Under the pieces are notes generated by a model, which had not been told where the DNA came from, searched no databases, and saw nothing but the letters and a program-made list of their open reading frames with translations. A stretch of 64,000 bases of DNA from Lasioglossum baleicum. Taxonomy: Eukaryota > Arthropoda > Insecta > Hymenoptera > Halictidae. The DNA lies in assembly GCF_051020765.1 (NCBI RefSeq), contig NW_027469104.1, forward strand, positions 496,001-560,000. The letters are read 5' to 3'. The position numbers were made by a program, and so were the translations under genes. Positions 49,459 through 59,646 of the stretch are shown here, in pieces (position 1 is the stretch's first letter; the number at the start of each line of letters is the position of its first letter).

Positions 49459-52400
49459 TCAGATATCTTCTGCATCTCCATCATCGCTCTGGTCGGAATC
49501 TGACTCGTGAATCCATACTTTCATGTACTCTGCCGCTGTACTAGCCTCTTTTGGGCCGTCGTGATCGCCCACTTTTTCCACTACATATCGGTCGTTACGC
49601 AATACCTTGGTTACTCGGTAGGGACCGAAGTACTTCGCCGCTAATTTCGTACCTGGTCCTTGCTGGGTTTTCTTAATCGCCACTAAGTCGCCCGTTACAT
49701 ACGGTCTAGCATTTTTTCGGCGCTTATTAAAGTTACATCTGTTCTCCCGCTGAACTTCCGCGATCTTTTCTTTGGCATACTCTCTTAATTCGCACCTATT
49801 TTTGTCGAAAGAAGCAGTCCATTCACGCTCTAAAAGTTCTTTTAGTGGTAAGTCGTTTTGCAATCGCATATTGACACCGAACATTATCTGAAAGGGAGTC
49901 ATGCCTGTACTACGATTAACTGTGGCATTCAAGAACTTCTGGCAACGATCGAGATATTTGTACCACTCGTCGGGTCGCGGGGCTGCTAGTTTCGTTAGGA
50001 TTGGTATTAAGATTCGGTTAATTCTTTCTGCCTGCCCATTACTCCGCGGCATTCCCGTAGTGATGGTTATATGCTCTATTCCTTCTTCCGCGCAATAATT
50101 TCTGAATTCGCACGAGGTAAAAGCCGTGCCGCGATCGGAAATTACTCGGCGCGGATTCCCAAAAAATACAGATTGTTTTCTGAGTCTATCTGTTACTTCA
50201 GCGGTCGTTGTGCTCTTCGTCGCATACAGCCACGTAAATTTAGCAAAGCCATCAACGACTAAAAAAATGTGCTTATAGTTTTTCCTAGTTGAAGCCAGTG
50301 GACCTAAATGATCAATGTGATACGTATCTAGTGGTGTTTCCCCTTTCTCTACCGGATGTAAGAAACCCTCTCCTTTCCCGTGCTTCCGCTCAGCTAGAAT
50401 ACAATTAACACAGTTTTCTATTACTCTATCTATTTTTGACCTCATATGCGCGAACCAATAATCTCGTTTAATAATCGATTCTGTTTTACTGGCTGCGAAG
50501 TGTCCGACCTCGTGAGCTCGTCTAATTATGCTGGTTTGCATCGACCGTGGTACTATTAATTTGTAATCGTTGTCAACAACTTTGAATAAAAGACCGCCTT
50601 GCACACAATATCCGTCGACGGGTTTTTCCTTTGTTATCTCGAGGAGTTTACTAACATCCGTATCCGACGCTTGGGCCTTCTTTAGTCGGGCACTTATACT
50701 ATCTTCGCTCTCGCTTATTAACATACACGCGGGCAATGGGAAACGGCTGAGCGCGTCTACGTGTCGCATACTATTTCCCGGACGGTGTTCGATTGTATAT
50801 TGGAACTCTTCAAGTAATAATGCCCACCGTGCTATGCGTACACAAAGATCTTTTTTTCGCATTGTTAGAGCGAATGCGCGGCAATCTGTAACGATTTTGA
50901 ATGGTATGCCTAGTAAATATACGCGAAACTTTCGCAACGATTTTATGATGGCCAGACACTCTAATTCGTAACTAGCATAGTGAGCCTCCGCCGCATTCGT
51001 TTTGCCGCTCGCGTAATGCACTGGGTGTAATGCTCCGTCGACACTGTCGCGCTGTAGTAAAATGCTACCGAACCCAAATTTCGACGCATCTGTATGAAGT
51101 TCGGTTTCGGCGCCTACTCTATATAATCGTAAGACGGGTTTATCGACCAATGTTCTTTTTAACTGTTCGAACGCTCGTACATGCTCGTCTTCGAACCGAA
51201 ATTTCTCGCCCGATTTTAAAAGCTCCGTCAAAGGTCTGGCGATCGACGAATAGTGACAAATGAACTTTCGAAAGTAGCCTGTCAGTCCAAGAAAGCTCTG
51301 TACTTCGCGTATAGATGCTGGTTTGCGGAATTTTGCCACGGCCTCGGTTTTTCTTTCCGATGGTCGCACGGTTTGATTCTCAATAATGTGGCCCAAAAAC
51401 TCTACTTTATTTTGCAATATTTGGCACTTCTTCCAGTTTATTACTAAACCTGCCTCGCTCGCGGTTTTCAGAACTCTGCACAAGTTCTCGAGGGCAGTAT
51501 CCGCGTCTATTGCTGGAACGATCAGGTCGTCTAAGTACGTCAATACTATTTTTTCATTTATTAATTCCCGGAACACAGCATTTATAAATTTCTGAAACAG
51601 GGCTGGCGAATTACACAGACCGAAGGGTACTCTCAAAAACTCATACTGTCCATCGGGGACGATGAACGACGTATATTTCCTACATTCCGGCTTTATCGCA
51701 ACATGAAAAAATCCATTCTTTAAATCGAGCGTACTATAGACTCTCGCATCCTGCAGTGAATCCAACTGATCATCTATCAGGGGGAGTGGGTAGCGATCCT
51801 TGATGATCTTTCGATTTAATTGTCTATAGTCCACGCATAATCGCGACGATCCGTCTTTTTTCCTCACTAAAACAACCGGACTCGCGAAATCCGACAATGA
51901 CGGCTGAACAATTCCGTCGCGCAACCACTCTCCTATATGCTTATTTACTTCGTCGCGTTCTAGCATAGACAATCGTCTAGCCCGCTGATACACAGGTTCC
52001 TCGTCTCTTAAAACAATCGACATTTCGATTCCTACCTCGCGTATCTTTACCGGTTCGTAGTTTTCCACCATCGACATCACGCGTTCTTTGATTCGCGGGT
52101 CTTTTATGTGAGCTGTTTCTACCTTATTTATTTCTTCGCACACATCGATTTGCAATACTTCCGGCAGATCGTTTTCCAACGGCTGGGCTTCGCTCAGTCG
52201 CTGGATCTCGACATGCCCGTGGTTGATTATCAACTGTACGTTATTTAGAAAATCTATTCCTAACAAAAGACGGTGTCGCATCAGTGATTCAGGCACGACG
52301 TGTACCGTAACGGGATGAGAAATCCCGTCGATATCGATGGTGGTTGTGAACCCCCCTAACGTCTTATTGGAGATAGATCCTACCCCATCGAAACAAACTT

Positions 52401-53694
52401 GGTCAAATTGTAACCGCGGCGCGCCTATTTCATCGTAAACGTCCGTTCGCATCAATGTTACATCGCTCCCGGTATCGATAAGGGCATTTACTTCCAAATC
52501 GTTGATGGTTACTGGTTTAATGTACTTCCCTTTTGCTGTGGCCTCGACGTAGAGGCTGTCCACTACGGCTGAGGTCTTCTTGGGGCATCTGGGTGCAATG
52601 TGTCCAAACTCCTGGCAGTGGAAACATTTCGTGCCTCTATTTTTCACCGGGCACTCGGTTGCTCGGTGACCTCTCCCTCCGCAGTTGTGGCACCTCTCGA
52701 TGATCTGCTGCTGGCCAACGGTAGCTCGCGGTCCCTGTTCCCTGTGGTTCCCGCTGGTTCCCGGCATTATCCTCCAGGTTCGACTCGTTTCGGGTCTTGC
52801 CGGTAGTTCTACCTTTTCGAATGCGACGAAAAGGTCGGCCTTCGTTTTAAACCTCTCTATGCGCGCTTGATTTCGCATAGTGATATCCGGAATTCCCTCA
52901 ACGAGATACTCGAGGATTTCTTCTTCGTCGATAGGCACACGATTTCCCAGAATCAATTTCTGGTGGTAGTAATCGCTGAAGCGTTCCCCATGCTTCCAAC
53001 ATCGTTGTTCGAATTCCCTTTTTTTGGTGAGCCTACTCGGTAGATGGTGGAACATCGTTTTCATCTCTTTTAAGAGATCTTCTACGGCCATGGTGACGTA
53101 TTCGGCTCTTGAATGAAACCATTCCAGTGCTTTGCCTTTTAGCCGCGATCCCAGTAGTACCGACGCTTCGCAATTTGTCAGGTGATGCTCACTTCTTAGC
53201 AGCTGGAATTGCCGTTCCCAGTGCTCATATGGCCCGTTGCCGTCATAATGGCTTAATAGTTCGGCGATTGCTGTTACGGTCGTCCGTGTCCGGCGCATTT
53301 CCTCATATACCGGTGCACGCGGGATATCTTCTACAACCGGTCGCGTTGTGTTTGCCGCCGCATTCGAATTCTGCAATCGTTGCATTAGCTCGATTTCACG
53401 GCGTGCTATCTCCAATTCTTTCTGCGCCATGTCTCGTTCTCTCAGGGCCATTTCCATTTCACGGCGCATCCACTCATTTTCTTTTGTGTCGTGTACCACC
53501 ACCGGCGGCCACTGCTTATCATCGGGTGTCACTTTACTGATACCTCCTCCCGCTTCGAGTCCTTCCTCTTCCTCAACCTCTATAAGCCTTGCGATCAGTT
53601 CTATTTTTGTACCGTTGGTGGGTTGTCCCAGCTCTCGCAATCTGTTTTTTAACTGCTGCACAGTGGCTTCGTTGTATTGTTCCATCCTTTCCAT
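49459..53694 (-). CDS. gag-pol: Ty3/Gypsy Gag-Pol polyprotein (1,411 aa)
   Basis: One uninterrupted frame from ATG (53692-53694) to TGA (49459-49461). Residues 5-39 resemble a SAP DNA-binding helix-turn-helix (VQQLKNRLRELGQPTNGTK). Residues about 70-108 look like a charged coiled coil and 150-295 form a Gag core. Two CX2CX4HX4C knuckles lie at 335-348 and 357-370. The protease has DTG at 407-409. The reverse transcriptase (about 595-770) has FLRVPFGLCNSPALF and YLDD at 720-723. RNase H has D869, E910, D937 and D980. Integrase has H1061, H1065, C1095 and C1098 in its zinc site, and D1128, D1187 and E1223 (DX35E). A GPY motif is at 1357-1359 and the tail is acidic. All catalytic residues expected of the family are present. 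Gag and Pol are fused with no frameshift, so cleavage by the protease must separate them. Confidence 0.95.
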   Translation of the reverse strand: MERMEQYNEATVQQLKNRLRELGQPTNGTKIELIARLIEVEEEEGLEAGGGISKVTPDDKQWPPVVVHDTKENEWMRREMEMALRERDMAQKELEIARREIELMQRLQNSNAAANTTRPVVEDIPRAPVYEEMRRTRTTVTAIAELLSHYDGNGPYEHWERQFQLLRSEHHLTNCEASVLLGSRLKGKALEWFHSRAEYVTMAVEDLLKEMKTMFHHLPSRLTKKREFEQRCWKHGERFSDYYHQKLILGNRVPIDEEEILEYLVEGIPDITMRNQARIERFKTKADLFVAFEKVELPARPETSRTWRIMPGTSGNHREQGPRATVGQQQIIERCHNCGGRGHRATECPVKNRGTKCFHCQEFGHIAPRCPKKTSAVVDSLYVEATAKGKYIKPVTINDLEVNALIDTGSDVTLMRTDVYDEIGAPRLQFDQVCFDGVGSISNKTLGGFTTTIDIDGISHPVTVHVVPESLMRHRLLLGIDFLNNVQLIINHGHVEIQRLSEAQPLENDLPEVLQIDVCEEINKVETAHIKDPRIKERVMSMVENYEPVKIREVGIEMSIVLRDEEPVYQRARRLSMLERDEVNKHIGEWLRDGIVQPSLSDFASPVVLVRKKDGSSRLCVDYRQLNRKIIKDRYPLPLIDDQLDSLQDARVYSTLDLKNGFFHVAIKPECRKYTSFIVPDGQYEFLRVPFGLCNSPALFQKFINAVFRELINEKIVLTYLDDLIVPAIDADTALENLCRVLKTASEAGLVINWKKCQILQNKVEFLGHIIENQTVRPSERKTEAVAKFRKPASIREVQSFLGLTGYFRKFICHYSSIARPLTELLKSGEKFRFEDEHVRAFEQLKRTLVDKPVLRLYRVGAETELHTDASKFGFGSILLQRDSVDGALHPVHYASGKTNAAEAHYASYELECLAIIKSLRKFRVYLLGIPFKIVTDCRAFALTMRKKDLCVRIARWALLLEEFQYTIEHRPGNSMRHVDALSRFPLPACMLISESEDSISARLKKAQASDTDVSKLLEITKEKPVDGYCVQGGLLFKVVDNDYKLIVPRSMQTSIIRRAHEVGHFAASKTESIIKRDYWFAHMRSKIDRVIENCVNCILAERKHGKGEGFLHPVEKGETPLDTYHIDHLGPLASTRKNYKHIFLVVDGFAKFTWLYATKSTTTAEVTDRLRKQSVFFGNPRRVISDRGTAFTSCEFRNYCAEEGIEHITITTGMPRSNGQAERINRILIPILTKLAAPRPDEWYKYLDRCQKFLNATVNRSTGMTPFQIMFGVNMRLQNDLPLKELLEREWTASFDKNRCELREYAKEKIAEVQRENRCNFNKRRKNARPYVTGDLVAIKKTQQGPGTKLAAKYFGPYRVTKVLRNDRYVVEKVGDHDGPKEASTAAEYMKVWIHESDSDQSDDGDAEDI

Positions 53695-53743
53695 AAGGTT
53701 GCTACTCGCAAGATTATCCCACCGATCTCGATTTTTAATTTAA
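53695..53743 (-). other. Gypsy leader
   Basis: A very short non-coding leader of 49 bases lies between the primer-binding site and the gag-pol start. Little room is left for an RNA packaging signal outside the LTR or the coding region. Nothing else is recognisable. Confidence 0.6.
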
Positions 53744-53761
53744 ATCCCGGACGAGCCCCCA
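53744..53761 (-). other. Primer-binding site, complementary to tRNA-Pro 3' end
   Basis: On the element strand TGGGGGCTCGTCCGGGAT starts four bases inside the 5' LTR end. It is the complement of the 3' end of animal tRNA-Pro, the same primer-binding sequence that gammaretroviruses use. On the plus strand the tRNA-like match extends two more bases, to 53742. Confidence 0.88.
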
Positions 53762-53834
53762 ATTTTGTAGGGATTTGGACGGTTTTATCGGTCAAGATAA
53801 TAATCCTACGCGGTATCGGTGGATATATATATAT

Positions 53835-53840
53835 TTTAAT
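53835..53840 (-). terminator. Candidate polyadenylation signal in the Gypsy LTR
   Basis: ATTAAA on the element strand, about 70 bases before the LTR end and within an AT-rich run. In the 3' LTR the equivalent site, 49097-49102, would direct 3'-end formation. This is a common hexamer in AT-rich DNA, so confidence is low. Confidence 0.35.
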
Positions 53841-53915
53841 CGTTTGGCTACACAGACTTGTGGCTCATTCACTCTCACTCTCCCTCACTCGCTAAACTCT
53901 CACTTCTCACTCTTA

Positions 53916-54032
53916 CTCTCTCTCTCTCTCTACGAGACTCTCGGACTCGCGATGCTCGCTGTTTTCTCTCTGCCGCGGCCGCGACCTATCTTGTATATAT
54001 AGGCCGATCGCCCAACACATTCTCTCTCTCTC
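53916..54032 (-). promoter_or_regulatory. Candidate Gypsy LTR promoter: TATA box flanked by GA repeats
   Basis: On the element strand a TATATATA box (53994-54001) sits 168 bases into the LTR. A GA-repeat run lies upstream (54020-54032) and another downstream (53916-53931). GAGAG runs bind GAGA-factor-type proteins in insects and keep promoters open. That binding is inferred; only the sequence runs are seen. The same layout is in the other LTR, 4,738 bp lower. Confidence 0.5.
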
Positions 54033-54168
54033 ACGCATTCGCACACTCGCTCTTTCGCACGCTCGCTAGGGCATTCACCTGTCGGTTGTTATTCTTTCGG
54101 CGATCCGCAAGTGTCCTTCTCTCGGGACATCATAACCGTCGATCGCGTAACGGTTTTGCATCCCTACA

Positions 54169-54172
54169 ATTA
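54169..54172. repeat. 4-bp target-site duplication, right copy (Gypsy)
   Basis: ATTA directly follows the LTR tip ATCCCTACA and matches 49024-49027. The cassette B motif GACTTTATCATTGAG begins at 54175. Confidence 0.92.
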
Positions 54173-57100
54173 TGACTTTATCATTGAGCGTTATGCGTTA
54201 TGACTTTTCCATTGAGCGTTATGCGTTATTCGTTATGGGTTATGCGTTATGCGTTATGGGTTATGCGTTATGCGTTATGCGTTATGCGTTATGCGTTATG
54301 CGTTATGCGTTATGCGTTATGCGTTATGCGTTATGCGTTATGCGTTATGCATTATGCGTTATGCGTTATCCGTTATGCGTTATGCGTTATGCGATATGCG
54401 TCATGCGTTAAGCGTTATGCGTTATGCGTTATGCGTTATGCGTTATGCGTTATGCGTTATGCGTTATGCGTTATGCGTTATGCGTTATGCGTTATGCGTT
54501 ATGCGTTATGCGTTATGCGTTATGCGTTATGCGTTATGCGTTATGCGTTATGCGTTATGCGTTATGCGTTATGCGTTATGCGTTATGCGTTATGCGTTAT
54601 GCGTTATGCGTTATGCGTTATGCGTTATGCGTTATGCGTTATGCGTTATGCGTTATGCGTTATGCGTTATGCGTTATGCGTTATGCGTTATGCGTTATGC
54701 GTTATGCGTTATGCGTTATGCGTTATGCGTTATGCGTTAAGCGTTATACGTTATGCGATATGCGTTATTCGTTATGCGTTATGCGTTATGCGTTATGCGT
54801 TATACGTTATGCGATATGCGTTATTCGTTATGCGTTATGCGTTATGCGTTATGCGTTATGCGTTATGCGTTATGCGTTATGCGTTATGCGTTATGCGTTA
54901 TACGTTATGCGATATGCGTTATTCGTTATGCGTTATGCGTTATGCGTTATGCGTTATGCGTTATGCGTTATGCGTTATGCGTTATGCGTTATGCGTTATG
55001 CGTTATGCGTTATGCGTTATGCGTTATGCGTTATGCGTTATGCGTTATGCGTTATGCGTTATGCGTTATGCGTTATGCGTTATGCGTTATGCGTTATGCG
55101 TTATGCGTTATGCGTTATGCGTTATGCGTTATGCGTTATGCGTTATGCGTTATGCGTTATGCGTTATGCGTTATGCGTTATGCGTTATGCGTTATGCGTT
55201 ATGCGTTATGCGTTATGCGTTATGCGTTATGCGTTATGCGTTATGCGTTATGCGTTATGCGTTATGCGTTATGCGTTATGCGTTATGCGTTATGCGTTAT
55301 GCGTTATGCGTTATGCGTTATGCGTTATGCGTTATGCGTTATGCGTTATGCGTTATGTGTTATGCGTTGTGCATTACGGGTTATGCGATATGCGTTATGC
55401 GTTATGCGTTACGCGTTCTGCGTTATGCGTTATGCGTTATGCGTTAAGCGTTATACGTTATGCGATATGCGTTATTCGTTATGCGTTATGCGTTATGCGT
55501 TATGCGTTATGCGTTATGCGTTATGCGTTATGCGTTATGCGTTATGCGTTATGCGTTATGCGTTATGCGTTATGCGTTATGCGTTATGCGTTATGCGTTA
55601 TGCGTTATGCGTTATGCGTTATGCGTTATGCGTTATGCGTTATGCGTTATGCGTTATGCGTTATGCGTTATGCGTTATGCGTTATGCGTTATGCGTTATG
55701 CGTTATGCGTTATGCGTTATGCGTTATGCGTTATGCGTTATGCGTTATGCGTTATGCGTTATGCGTTATGCGTTATGCGTTATGCGTTATGCGTTATGCG
55801 TTATGCGTTATGCGTTATGCGTTATGCGTTATGCGTTATGCGTTATGCGTTATGCGTTATGCGTTATGCGTTATGCGTTATCCGTTATGCGTTACGCGTT
55901 ACGCGTTACGCGTTACGCGTTATGCGTTATGCGTTATGCGTCATGCGTTATCCGTTATGCGTTATGCGTTATGCGTTATGCGTTATGCGTTATGCGTTAT
56001 GCGTTATGCGTTATGCGTTATGCGTTATGCGTTATGCGTTATGCGTTATGCGTTATGCGTTATGCGTTATGCGTTATGCGTTATGCGTTATGCGTTATGC
56101 GTTATGCGTTATGCGTTATGCGTTATGCGTTATGCGTTATGCGTTATGCGTTATGCGTTATGCGTTATGACTTTTTCATTGAGCGTTATGCGTTATGCGT
56201 TATGCGTAATGCGTTATGAGTAATGTGTCATGCGTTATGCGTTATGGACTATGCTTTATGCGTTATGCGTTATGGGTTATCCGTTATGCGTCATGCGTTA
56301 TCCGTTATGCGTTATGCGTTATGCGTTATGCGTTATCCGTTATGCGTTATCCGTTATGCGTTATGCGTTATGCGTTGTGGGTTATCCGTTATGCGATATG
56401 CGTTATTCGTTATGCGTTATGCGTTATGCGTTATGCGTTATGCGTTATGCGTTATGCGTTATGCGTTATGCGTTATGCGTTATGCGTTATGCGTTATGCG
56501 TTATGCGTTATGCGTTATGCGTTATGCGTTATGCGTTATGCGTTATGCGTTATGCGTTATGCGTTATGCGTTATGCGTTATGCGTTATGCGTTATGCGTT
56601 ATGCGTTATGCGTTATGCGTTAAGCGTTATACGTTATGCGATATGCGTTATTCGTTATGCGTTATGCGTTATGCGTTATGCGTTATACGTTATGCGATAT
56701 GCGTTATTCGTTATGCGTTATGCGTTATGCGTTATGCGTTATGCGTTATGCGTTATGGGTTATGCGTTATGCGTTATGCGTTATGCGTTATGCGTTATGC
56801 GTTAAGCGTTATACGTTATGCGATATGCGTTATTCGTTATGCGTTATGCGTTATGCGTTATGCGTTATACGTTATGCGATATGCGTTATTCGTTATGCGT
56901 TATGCGTTATGCGTTATGCGTTATGCGTTATGCGTTATGCGTTATGCGTTATGCGTTATGCGTTATGCGTTATGCGTTATGTGTTATGCGTTATGCGTTA
57001 TGCGTTATGCGTTATGCGTTATGCGTTATGCGTTATGCGTTATGTGTTATGCGTTGTGCATTACGGGTTATGCGATATGCGTTATGCGTTATGCGTTACG

Positions 57101-58418
57101 CGTTCTGCGTTATGCGTTATGCGTTATGCGTTAAGCGTTATACGTTATGCGATATGCGTTATTCGTTATGCGTTATGCGTTATGCGTTATGCGTTATGCG
57201 TTATGCGTTATGCGTTATGCGTTATGCGTTATGCGTTATGCGTTATGCGTTATGCGTTATGCGTTATGCGTCATGCGTCATGCGTTATGCGTTATGCGTT
57301 ATGCGTTATGCGTTATGCGTTATGCGTTATGCGTTATGCGTTATGCGTTATGCGTTATGCGTTATTCGTTATGCGTTATGCGTTATGCGTTATGCGTTAT
57401 GCGTTATGCGTTATGCGTTACGCGTTCTGCGTTATGCGTTATGCGTTAAGCGTTATACGTTATGCGATATGCGTTATTCGTTATGCGTTATGCGTTATGC
57501 GTTGTGGGTTATACGTTATGCGTCATGCGTTATCCGTTATGCGTTATGCGTTATGCGTTATCCGTTATGCGTTATCCGTTATGCGTTACGCGTTATGCGT
57601 TATGCGTTATGCGTTATGCGTTATGCGTTATGCGTCATGCGTCATGCGTTATGCGTTATGCGTTATGCGTTATGCGTTATGCGTTATGCGTTATGCGTTA
57701 TGCGTTATGCGTTATGCGTTATGCGTTATGCGTTATGCGTTATGCGTTATTCGTTATGCGTTATGCGTTATGCGTTATGCGTTATGCGTTATGCGTTATG
57801 CGTTATGCGTTATGTGTTATGCGTTATGCGTTATGCGTTATGCGTTATGCGTTATGCGTTATGTGTTATGCGTTGTGCATTACGGGTTATGCGATATGCG
57901 TTATGCGTTATGCGTTACGCGTTCTGCGTTATGCGTTATGCGTTATGCGTTAAGCGTTATACGTTATGCGATATGCGTTATTCGTTATGCGTTATGCGTT
58001 ATGCGTTATGCGTTATGCGTTATGCGTTATGCGTTATGCGTTATGCGTTATGCGTTATTCGTTATGCGTTATGCGTTATGCGTTATGCGTTATGCGTTAT
58101 GCGTTACGCGTTCTGCGTTATGCGTTATGCGTTAAGCGTTATACGTTATGCGATATGCGTTATTCGTTATGCGTTATGCGTTATGCGTTGTGGGTTATAC
58201 GTTATGCGTCATGCGTTATCCGTTATGCGTTATGCGTTATCCGTTATGCGTTATCCGTTATGCGTTACGCGTTATGCGTTATGCGTTATGCGTTATGCGT
58301 TATGCGTTATGCGTTATGCGTCATGCGTCATGCGTTATGCGTTATGCGTTATGCGTTATGCGTTATGCGTTATGCGTTATGCGTTATGCGTTATGCGTTA
58401 TGCGTTATGCGTTATGCG

Positions 58419-59646
58419 TCATGCGTCATGCGTTATGCGTTATGCGTTATGCGTTATGCGTTATGCGTTATGCGTTATGCGTTATGCGTTATGCGTTATG
58501 CGTTATGCGTTATGCGTTATGCGTTATTCGTTATGCGTTATGCGTTATGCGTTATGCGTTATGCGTTATGCGTTATGCGTTATGCGTTATGCGTTATGCG
58601 TTATGCGTTATGCGTTATGCGTTATGCGTTATGCGTTATGCGTTATGCGTTATGCGTTATGCGTTATGCGTTATGCGTTATGCGTTAAGCGTTATACGTT
58701 ATGCGATATGCGTTATTCGTTATGCGTTATGCGTTATGCGTTATGCGTTATACGTTATGCGATATGCGTTATTCGTTATGCGTTATGCGTTATGCGTTAT
58801 GCGTTATGCGTTATGCGTTATGCGTTATGCGTTATGCGTTATGCGTTATGCGTTATGCGTTATGTGTTATGCGTTATGCGTTATGCGTTATGCGTTATGC
58901 GTTATGCGTTATGCGTTATGCGTTATGCGTTATGTGTTATGCGTTGTGCATTACGGGTTATGCGATATGCGTTATGCGTTATGCGTTACGCGTTCTGCGT
59001 TATGCGTTATGCGTTATGCGTTAAGCGTTATACGTTATGCGATATGCGTTATTCGTTATGCGTTATGCGTTATGCGTTATGCGTTATGCGTTATGCGTTA
59101 TGCGTTATGCGTTATGCGTTATGCGTTATGCGTTATGCGTTATGCGTTATGCGTTATGCGTGATGCGTCATGCGTCATGCGTTATGCGTTATGCGTTATG
59201 CGTTATGCGTTATGCGTTATGCGTTATGCGTTATGCGTTATGCGTTATGCGTTATGCGTTATTCGTTATGCGTTATGCGTTATGCGTTATGCGTTATGCG
59301 TTATGCGTTATGCGTTACGCGTTCTGCGTTATGCGTTATGCGTTAAGCGTTATACGTTATGCGATATGCGTTATTCGTTATGCGTTATGCGTTATGCGTT
59401 GTGGGTTATACGTTATGCGTCATGCGTTATCCGTTATGCGTTATGCGTTATGCGTTATCCGTTATGCGTTATCCGTTATGCGTTACGCGTTATGCGTTAT
59501 GCGTTATGCGTTATGCGTTATGCGTTATGCGTCATGCGTCATGCGTTATGCGTTATGCGTTATGCGTTATGCGTTATGCGTTATGCGTTATGCGTTATGC
59601 GTTATGCGTTATGCGTTATGCGTTATGCGTTATTCGTTATGCGTTA
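58419..59646 (+). repeat. Exact segmental duplication, first copy (partner at 62773-64000)
   Basis: Every variant marker I checked here recurs exactly 4,354 bp downstream. These include the TCATGCG pair at 58419, TTATTCG at 58525, TTAAGCG at 58686, TATGTG at 58864, GTGCATTACGGG at 58946, the unusual TGATGCG at 59161, GTGGGTTATACG near 59401, the TCATGCG pair at 59532 and TTATTCG at 59631. The left breakpoint lies between about 58334 and 58418. The right end is not seen because the partner reaches the window edge. Confidence 0.9.

Larger units (their letters stand above)
49028..54168 (-). mobile_element. Ty3/Gypsy LTR retrotransposon, apparently intact
   Basis: This 5,141-bp element lies on the minus strand. 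It has two 403-bp LTRs with perfect inverted tips (TGTAGGGAT...ATCCCTACA), a 4-bp target duplication, a tRNA-Pro primer-binding site and a single 1,411-codon gag-pol ORF. Pol order is protease, reverse transcriptase, RNase H, integrase, which defines Ty3/Gypsy. There is no env and no chromodomain. I saw no difference between the LTRs and no broken motif in the ORF, so the copy looks young and possibly autonomous. The clade within Gypsy is not assigned. Confidence 0.96.
53766..54168 (-). repeat. Gypsy 5' LTR (403 bp)
   Basis: The upstream LTR of the minus-strand element, running from 54168 down to 53766 on the element strand. It matches 49028-49430. It should hold the promoter; TATA-like, GA-repeat and ATTAAA sequences are listed separately. 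Confidence 0.95.

Noticed and set aside
49901..53743. Plus-strand ORFs opposite the Gypsy polyprotein
   Set aside because: They are antisense shadows of the 1,411-codon minus-strand ORF and have no domain of their own.
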